Positions 58,859 to 64,000 of a stretch of 64,000 bases of DNA are shown here, piece by piece. Both the position numbers and the translations under genes were made by a program. Within the stretch, counting starts at the first letter, position 1. Each line of letters begins with the position of its first letter. Location: the NCBI RefSeq assembly GCF_008520305.1, contig NZ_ML703253.1, positions 124,001-188,000 of the forward strand, written 5' to 3'. Source of the stretch: Mesorhizobium sp. SARCC-RB16n (GTDB taxonomy: Bacteria; Pseudomonadota; Alphaproteobacteria; Rhizobiales; Rhizobiaceae). Below the pieces are notes generated by a model that made no database searches, had not been told where the DNA came from, and saw nothing but the letters and a program-made list of their open reading frames with translations.

Positions 58859-59815
58859 ATGAGCCAAATCGCACAGGATATACCGCCGCTGCCTATGGTG
58901 AGCGACCGCCATGTCGACCCGTATTCCTATCCCGACGGCATTGCCTTCCTCGACGGCCAGTACCTGCCGATGTCGCAGGCCAAGGTCTCGGTGCTGGATT
59001 GGGGTTTTCTGCATTCCGACGCCACCTACGATACGGTGCATGTCTGGAACGGTCGCTTCTTCCGTCTCGATCTCCATCTCGACCGCTTTTTCGGCGGTTT
59101 GCAAAAGCTGCGCATGACGATCCCGTTCGATCGCGACGGCGTGGCCCAGATCCTGCACAATTGCGTCGCACTGTCGGGTCACCGCGCCGCCTATGTCGAA
59201 ATGCTGTGCACGCGCGGTGCTTCGCCGACCTTCAGCCGCGACCCGCGCCAGGCGATCAACCGCTTCATGGCGTTCGCCGTGCCTTTCGGCTCGGTCGCCA
59301 ATGCCGAGCAGTTGCAGCGCGGCCTGCGTGTCGCCATCAGCGACAAGATGCGCATTCCGCCGGCCTCGATCGATCCGGCGATCAAGAACTATCATTGGCT
59401 CGACCTCGTGCGCGGTCTTTACGATGCCTATGATCGCGGCGCCGAGACGGCCCTTATTCTCGACTTCAACGGCAATGTCGCCGAAGGCCCAGGCTTCAAC
59501 GTCTTCTGCGTCAAGGACGGCAGGCTGTCGACACCGGCCATTGGCGTGCTGCCAGGCATCACCCGCCGCACCGTCTTTGACCTCTGTGGCGAGGAAGGGC
59601 TCACCGCTAAGGCCGCCGATGTCAGCGTAGCCGCGCTCAAGGCCGCCGACGAAGTCTTCATCACCTCGACTGCCGGCGGCATCATGCCGGTGACGGAGAT
59701 CGACGGTGCCGACGTCGCGGACGGCAAGGTCGGGCCGATCACCAGCCGGCTGATGGCGCTCTATTGGCAAAAGCACGACGACCCGGCCTGGTCGAGTTTG
59801 GTGAACTACCCCTGA
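58859..59815 (+). CDS. Class IV aminotransferase (D-amino acid or branched-chain type)
   Basis: A 318-residue PLP enzyme of fold type IV. PMSQAKVSVLDWGFLHSDAT is the family N-terminal block, DPAIKNYHWLDLVRGLYDAY contains the PLP Lys, and LDFNGNVAEGPGFNVFCVKD with FITSTAGGIMPVTEIDG form the C-terminal motif. D-alanine and branched-chain substrates cannot be separated by eye. ATG 58859 follows AGGAG at 58848-58852. Confidence 0.87.
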   Translation: MSQIAQDIPPLPMVSDRHVDPYSYPDGIAFLDGQYLPMSQAKVSVLDWGFLHSDATYDTVHVWNGRFFRLDLHLDRFFGGLQKLRMTIPFDRDGVAQILHNCVALSGHRAAYVEMLCTRGASPTFSRDPRQAINRFMAFAVPFGSVANAEQLQRGLRVAISDKMRIPPASIDPAIKNYHWLDLVRGLYDAYDRGAETALILDFNGNVAEGPGFNVFCVKDGRLSTPAIGVLPGITRRTVFDLCGEEGLTAKAADVSVAALKAADEVFITSTAGGIMPVTEIDGADVADGKVGPITSRLMALYWQKHDDPAWSSLVNYP

Positions 59816-59969
59816 TCCACACGATTTCTTGTTCTACGGGAAAGCGCCAGGTTCAAAAAGATTTCCCCTCGCCTCTGGAAAATCACGGGATAGGCCGTAT
59901 ATGCCCGAAAGCGGAGAAGCCTCCGCTTTCATCCAGAAATTGCGCCCGCAGGGGCAGGGATTCCACATC

Positions 59970-60809
59970 ATGACATCAAAGGTTTGGTTCATCACCGGAT
60001 CGTCCAAGGGTTTTGGCCGCGTCTGGGCCGAGGCCGCATTGGCGCGCGGCGACCGCGTCGCCGCGACCGCCCGTGACGTCGGCACGCTCGCCGATCTGGT
60101 CGCAAAATACGGCGACAACATCGCCGCAATAAAGCTCGATGTCACCGACAAGAAAGCCGTCGATGCCGCGGTCGCCGAGGCGCATAAGCGCTTTGGCCGG
60201 CTCGACGTCGTAATCAACAATGCCGGCTACGGCCATTTCGGCGCCATCGAGGAAGTCAGCGAGCAGGAAGCCCGCGACCAGATCGAGACCAATGTGTTTG
60301 GCGCGCTGTGGGTCACCCAGGCCGCCCTGCCGATCATGCGGGCGCAGCGGTCCGGCCACATCATCCAGATCTCGTCGATCGGCGGCGTCAACGCCTTTGC
60401 CTCGCTCGGCCTCTACCATGCCTCGAAATGGGCGCTAGAAGCCTTCAGCCAGTCGCTCAGCATCGAGGTGGCGGAATTCGGCATTCATGTCACGCTTGTT
60501 GAGCCGGGCGGTTTCTCCACCGACTGGTCGGGAGCATCGGCCAAGGTCTCCAAGCCGATCGAGGCCTATGCGCCTGCCCGCGCCAAGATGGCCGAGCGCC
60601 GCGCCAACTCGGTCGCCGGCGATCCCGAGGCGACCGGTCCGGCCATGCTGGCCATCGTCGATGCCGACGAGCCGCCGCTGCGGGTCTTCTTCGGCGATGG
60701 CGGCTTGCCAATGATACGCAAGGAATACGCCAACCGCCTCGCCACCTGGGACAAGTGGGACCACGTTTCCGTCATGGCGCAAGGCGCCAACAAGAACCGC
60801 AAGGGCTGA
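59970..60809 (+). CDS. Short-chain dehydrogenase/reductase
   Basis: A 279-residue classical SDR. The nucleotide-binding GSSKGFG is in VWFITGSSKGFGRVWAEAAL, NNAGYG follows, the catalytic Ser is in IIQISSIGGVNAF, and YHASKWALEAF gives Tyr and Lys. The substrate is unknown; the length and C-terminal extension suit a carbonyl or alcohol oxidoreductase. The longer upstream frame from 59829 is not supported. Confidence 0.9.
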   Translation: MTSKVWFITGSSKGFGRVWAEAALARGDRVAATARDVGTLADLVAKYGDNIAAIKLDVTDKKAVDAAVAEAHKRFGRLDVVINNAGYGHFGAIEEVSEQEARDQIETNVFGALWVTQAALPIMRAQRSGHIIQISSIGGVNAFASLGLYHASKWALEAFSQSLSIEVAEFGIHVTLVEPGGFSTDWSGASAKVSKPIEAYAPARAKMAERRANSVAGDPEATGPAMLAIVDADEPPLRVFFGDGGLPMIRKEYANRLATWDKWDHVSVMAQGANKNRKG

Positions 60810-60848
60810 CATCTGGTGTTTTGCTGCGCCGCCCCCGGAGCGGCGTAG

Positions 60849-61466
60849 CTATGCCTTGTAGATCCATTGCTCCGGCACGCGCACCGAAATCTCTTCGCCG
60901 GCCCTGACGATGCCGGGCTTTTCAACCCAGGCGACCACGCCGCGCAACCGCTTCGCAGCCTTGGGAAACAATAGCGCACCGGCTTCGACGTCGGGCATTC
61001 CGGCGTTCTCGGCGATCGATCGCCCTGCGATGCGGCACGGTCCGTTCTGGGCATCGACCTTGAGGGTCACGCCGCCTTTGAAGAACAGCAGCGTGCCGGC
61101 CGGCAGCATCGACAGATGCGGCACGTCTTCGATCACCAGATTGGCACCGATCCACTCGGGCTTGATTTCGGCCAGCCCCATCCGCTCGGCGACGATGGCC
61201 AGTTCGTCCGCAGCCACGATGGATAGCTGCCTTTCGTTGCGCATCTCGGTGCCGCGTGGGTACCATGGCTCGCGTCCGCCCGAGCGCCGCGTCGACCCGG
61301 CATGGAAATCGCCTGATATGCCGTCGAAGCCGAGCCGCAATTCGTCCACCGGACGCGTCTGGAAATGGTCCGCTGGCGCGACATACAGCCCCGTCGCACG
61401 GGCGGAAAGCTTCTTTCCCGGGATGATTTCGACCGGCTTTTCAGCCTCGGGGAAGAGTTCCAGCAT
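60849..61466 (-). CDS. MOSC-domain protein
   Basis: A 205-residue protein of the molybdenum-cofactor sulfurase C-terminal type. LRLGFDGISGDFHAGSTRRS, RQLSIVAADELAIVAERMGL, WIGANLVIEDVPHLSMLPAG and NGPCRIAGRSI with the conserved Cys are the usual MOSC blocks. It probably handles sulfur transfer or detoxification. It overlaps the end of the TetR gene by 26 bases. Confidence 0.85.
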   Translation of the reverse strand: MLELFPEAEKPVEIIPGKKLSARATGLYVAPADHFQTRPVDELRLGFDGISGDFHAGSTRRSGGREPWYPRGTEMRNERQLSIVAADELAIVAERMGLAEIKPEWIGANLVIEDVPHLSMLPAGTLLFFKGGVTLKVDAQNGPCRIAGRSIAENAGMPDVEAGALLFPKAAKRLRGVVAWVEKPGIVRAGEEISVRVPEQWIYKA

Positions 61467-62112
61467 GGCTTCGTTCCTTGGATGATGCGCCCCGGTTTTG
61501 CCCTTCGGCCGGCAAGGCCGCAAGAGCGGTTTGGGCCAAAACGCGCAAGTCTTCGACCGACGCGCCATCCCGTGCCTGGATCGACATGCCGTTCATGACG
61601 CCTGCAACATATCTAGCCAAGTCTTCGACGGAGAGGTTATCCGGCAAGTCGCCTTCTGCCTTGCCTTTGGCCAGCCGCGCCGCGATCGCCGCCTCGCTTG
61701 CCTTGCGATAGGTCCTGAGTTCATCCGCGATGGCTTGCGCCTGTGGTGAAGCTGCCAGCGCGCCGCTGACGAAAAGGCATCCGCCCGGCTTGCCGGGCCT
61801 GGAATAGGCCTCCGCAGCGCCGATCAGCAAGCATCGTATCGCCTCCCCCGTCGACACCGGCGCGCTCAGCGCTTCGAGCGCGAAGCCGATCTCGGTCTCG
61901 TGGTAGCGCATCAACGCCTTGCGGAACAAAGTCTCCTTGTCGGTGAAGGCGTTGTAAATCTGTGGCGGCGTCAGCCCCATCGCCTCGCGCAGCATCGCCA
62001 GCGACGTCGCTTCATAGCCATGCTCCCAGAAAAGATGCATGGCGGCATCGAGCGCCTGCTCGAGGTCGAATGCGCGCGGCCTGCCGCCGCGTGCCTTGTT
62101 TGAATTTTCCAT
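61441..62112 (-). CDS. TetR-family repressor
   Basis: A 223-residue regulator. The HTH is in LFWEHGYEATSLAMLREAMG and LTPPQIYNAFTDKETLFRKA. The ligand domain resembles the AcrR C-terminal subfamily (GGCLFVSGALAASPQAQAIA). It is divergent from the tautomerase-VOC pair and upstream of the MOSC gene; two direct repeats in the shared region are likely operators. Start 62112 gives MENSNKARGGRPRAFD. Confidence 0.88.
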   Translation of the reverse strand: MENSNKARGGRPRAFDLEQALDAAMHLFWEHGYEATSLAMLREAMGLTPPQIYNAFTDKETLFRKALMRYHETEIGFALEALSAPVSTGEAIRCLLIGAAEAYSRPGKPGGCLFVSGALAASPQAQAIADELRTYRKASEAAIAARLAKGKAEGDLPDNLSVEDLARYVAGVMNGMSIQARDGASVEDLRVLAQTALAALPAEGQNRGASSKERSHAGTLPRG

Positions 62113-62119
62113 AGTGATC

Positions 62120-62174
62120 GATACGAAACCTGTTGACTCGCCCTTCCCGCATATCATATCAATTGATACGAAAC
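62120..62174. promoter_or_regulatory. Direct repeats between tetR and tautomerase genes
   Basis: GATACGAAAC occurs at 62120-62129 and 62165-62174, each preceded by a TGATC or CAATT-like run. The 45-base spacing places both sites on about the same helix face. They are the best candidates for TetR-type operators controlling both directions. Confidence 0.5.
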
Positions 62175-62231
62175 TAGGCAAACCGGAAGATGACTTCCCG
62201 GCGAGGGCCGTGCAACCCGAGGAGAAAAGCA

Positions 62232-62654
62232 ATGCCGATCACCGTGACCGCGCCGGAAGGCGTACTGACCTCTGGCGGAGAACACGAAATCCTGCCGCGC
62301 CTGAGCGCCGCCCTCATCGAGGCCTCCGGCGCCACCGGCAATTCATTCTTGACCGCGATCGTCGGCGGCACGGTTCACATCCTGCCGTCGCACCACATCT
62401 ATGCGGGCGGCGCCAACCGGCCCGTCGTCATGGTCGAGTTGAAGCTGCCCAATATCGGCCTTGACTCGGTCGAAGCCCGCAAGACCTTTATCAACGCCGC
62501 CGCAAGAATTGTTGCCGAACTCTGCGTCCCGGAACACCAAGCTGAAAACACCTGGGTCAACATCGTCAACGCGCCCGATGGCGGCTGGGGCATCGGTGAT
62601 CGGCAATATACAGGCGACGCGCTGATCGCGGCCGCTACCGCCGCCGCGCAGTGA
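62232..62654 (+). CDS. Tautomerase-superfamily protein
   Basis: A 140-residue protein starting MPITVTAPEGVLTSGGEHEI, leaving Pro1 after Met removal, the catalytic residue of 4-oxalocrotonate tautomerase relatives. The C-terminal half (ENTWVNIVNAPDGGWGIGDR) resembles the second beta-alpha-beta unit, giving MIF-like length. ATG 62232 has GAGGAG at 62219-62224. Substrate unknown. Confidence 0.8.
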   Translation: MPITVTAPEGVLTSGGEHEILPRLSAALIEASGATGNSFLTAIVGGTVHILPSHHIYAGGANRPVVMVELKLPNIGLDSVEARKTFINAAARIVAELCVPEHQAENTWVNIVNAPDGGWGIGDRQYTGDALIAAATAAAQ

Positions 62655-63082
62655 TGAACAGAATGATGCGGCTCTCCCCTTCGCTGTTCTTCACCACCAA
62701 CTGCGAGCCTGCGCTGGCCTTCTACGAACAATGCGGCCTTGGCCGGGGAACGATCCTGCGGCGCTGGGGTGATAACAACATGCCGGTGCGCACCGAAGCC
62801 ATGCGCGGAAAGGTCCTGCATGCCCGTTTCGAAGGCCCGGGTGTCCTGTTCCACGCCTCGGACAATGACGACGCGGAGCCGATGAAGGGCTCCGCGATGA
62901 TGCTGGAATTCGATGGGCCCGCCGCAGCGCCAGAGGTTTTCGCCCGCCAGCACCTTTTCGCCCGCATGGCCACGGACGGGCGGATCACCGTGCCGTTTGC
63001 CCGGCAATATTGGGGGACCAGCTTCGGCATGCTGGTCGACGCCTTCGGCGTACAGTGGATGTTCAGTTGCTCCAATGAATAG
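62654..63082 (+). CDS. VOC-family (PhnB/glyoxalase-like) protein
   Basis: A 142-residue protein with two beta-alpha-beta-beta-beta units: LSPSLFFTTNCEPALAFYEQ, LHARFEGPGVLFHASDND, YWGTSFGMLVDAFGVQWMFS. It fits the PhnB-like VOC group, often of unknown activity. The start overlaps the tautomerase stop (GTGATG), so the two are a coupled pair under the TetR gene's likely control. Confidence 0.82.
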   Translation: MNRMMRLSPSLFFTTNCEPALAFYEQCGLGRGTILRRWGDNNMPVRTEAMRGKVLHARFEGPGVLFHASDNDDAEPMKGSAMMLEFDGPAAAPEVFARQHLFARMATDGRITVPFARQYWGTSFGMLVDAFGVQWMFSCSNE

Positions 63083-63195
63083 ACGTCAGCCGTTGACCGT
63101 TCGATCACAACCTTCTTACCGAAAACCAGCGCGGCGTCGCATTGCCGCCGCGCCACCGATATATACGGTGGCGCCAAATCGGGAGGAGGTTCGGA

Positions 63196-63759
63196 ATGCA
63201 GGTTGGACACGCCATCGCAGCGCTCTGGCTGTTCTGGGTGGTATCCTGGATCCTCGCCGCATCCTGGGCCGATCCGGCGCAGAAACGCGCCACCATCGGG
63301 GCGGAGGCCCGCTATCGCGTCTTCTGGCTGGCCGGCACCGTCCTGCTGTTCGTTCCAGCGCATGGCTATGAAGGCAGGCTGAGATTGTGGACGCCGACCC
63401 TTGCCGAAGCCTGGGCCTGCGTTGCCCTGATCGCGGTTGGTATCGCCTTCGCCTGGTGGGCGCGCCTGCATCTCGGGCGGTTGTGGTCCGCCACGGTCAC
63501 CGCCAAGGCGGATCACCGCGTGGTCGACACCGGTCCCTATCGTCTGGTCCGGCATCCGATCTATACCGGGCTGCTGTCGGTGCTCGCCACCATGGCGGCA
63601 AAGGGAACGATCTGGGGCATTGCAGGCACGGCTCTGCTCATCATCGGCGTCGTCGTGAAGGCGAGGCTGGAGGAGCGTTTCCTGCGCGGCGAACTCGGCC
63701 CCGCTTATGACGACTACGCCAAGCGGGTGCCGATGCTGGTTCCCTTCACGCCGGCCTGA
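63196..63759 (+). CDS. Isoprenylcysteine carboxyl methyltransferase-like membrane protein
   Basis: A 187-residue protein with about four membrane helices (IAALWLFWVVSWILAASWA, VLLFVPAHG, CVALIAVGIAFAWWARLHL). The C-terminal methyltransferase signature DTGPYRLVRHPIYTGLLSVL and EERFLRGELGPAYDDYAKRV follows. Bacterial members modify lipids or small molecules; substrate unknown. ATG 63196 has GGGAGGAGG at 63181-63189. Confidence 0.87.
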   Translation: MQVGHAIAALWLFWVVSWILAASWADPAQKRATIGAEARYRVFWLAGTVLLFVPAHGYEGRLRLWTPTLAEAWACVALIAVGIAFAWWARLHLGRLWSATVTAKADHRVVDTGPYRLVRHPIYTGLLSVLATMAAKGTIWGIAGTALLIIGVVVKARLEERFLRGELGPAYDDYAKRVPMLVPFTPA

Positions 63760-63779
63760 CGGGGCGCAGCGTTCTCCAA

Positions 63780-64000
63780 TCAGAGCATGCGCAAGAGCGC
63801 GCCGCCGATCGAATACCCCGCGCCGAAAGCACAGATCAGGCCGAAATCGCCAGGTTTCATGTCGGCATGGTTCTCCGACAGCGCGATGATGGCGCCGGCG
63901 CCCGCCGTGTTGCCGAGCCGCTCCAGCACCATGGGCGCGCGGTCATGGCCGACATCGTGGCCGAATGCCAGCTTCAGGATCATCGCATTCATGCGCGCAT
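63780..64000 (-). CDS. FabH-like 3-oxoacyl-ACP synthase III, C-terminal part, cut by window edge
   Basis: The C-terminal 73 residues of a ketoacyl synthase III: ARMNAMILKLAFGHDVGHDR, then LERLGNTAGAGAIIALSENH with the catalytic Asn in GNTAGAG, and GLICAFGAGYSIGGALLRML. The frame is open to the window end, so the rest, including the active-site Cys and His, lies outside. A dedicated fatty acid or polyketide starter role cannot be told apart. Confidence 0.85.
   Translation of the reverse strand, partial: ARMNAMILKLAFGHDVGHDRAPMVLERLGNTAGAGAIIALSENHADMKPGDFGLICAFGAGYSIGGALLRML

Overview
The window looks like a Mesorhizobium-type alphaproteobacterial chromosome (order Hyphomicrobiales) carrying a prophage. 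The host assignment rests on high GC, the betaine-lipid pair btaA-btaB, an ArsR-methyltransferase fusion next to metF, a DUF2293 gene and overall protein character. It is an inference, not a match to a named genome. No tRNA, CRISPR array or insertion sequence was seen.

Positions 1 to about 37.3 kb are a T7-like (podovirus) prophage whose left end lies outside the window. Nearly all its genes are on the + strand, often overlapping at ATGA, GTGA, TTGA or even CTGA. The order is: replication and nucleotide metabolism (primase-helicase cut by the window edge, DNA polymerase, GIY-YIG nuclease, 5'-3' exonuclease, deoxyribonucleotidase, dNMP kinase; 1-6.7 kb); portal and scaffold (7.1-9.7 kb); an endolysin/holin/spanin cassette placed between scaffold and capsid (9.8-11.3 kb); capsid, tail tubular proteins A and B, internal virion proteins, collagen-like tail fibre (11.5-24.6 kb); fibre-associated protein, second holin candidate, small terminase, two fibre/spike-like proteins, large terminase (24.6-28.7 kb). 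Past terL comes a repeat-rich non-coding stretch. It is followed by the only two minus-strand prophage genes, a long regulatory region, a run of small early-type genes, two winged-helix regulators and a tyrosine integrase (36.2-37.2 kb). This order fits a T7-like genome opened at attP beside int, so that the former virion ends are joined between about 28.7 and 30.6 kb. No phage RNA polymerase gene lies in the window; if present it should be to the left.

From 37.4 kb the sequence is host chromosome: a cystathionine lyase-like PLP enzyme, a parDE-type toxin-antitoxin pair, RNase P RNA (rnpB, minus strand), and cell-wall hydrolases (transglycosylase, amidase; later a GH25 muramidase and an MltB-like transglycosylase). 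Next come a TerB/DnaJ co-chaperone, a fused hydantoinase/5-oxoprolinase, btaA-btaB for the phosphorus-free lipid DGTS, a higBA-type toxin-antitoxin pair and a beta-lactamase-fold serine hydrolase. The last part holds an ornithine/lysine decarboxylase, an EamA exporter, the metF operon with a palindromic operator, a TrmO-like methyltransferase, an aminotransferase, an SDR, a MOSC protein, a TetR regulator divergent from a tautomerase-VOC pair, an isoprenylcysteine methyltransferase-like membrane protein and a FabH-like gene cut by the right edge.

Most noteworthy are the temperate T7-like architecture, CTG and ATC start codons implied by frame and Shine-Dalgarno evidence, a repeated 18-base promoter-like element at transcription-unit boundaries, and a possibly leaderless minus-strand gene pair that may act in lysogeny.
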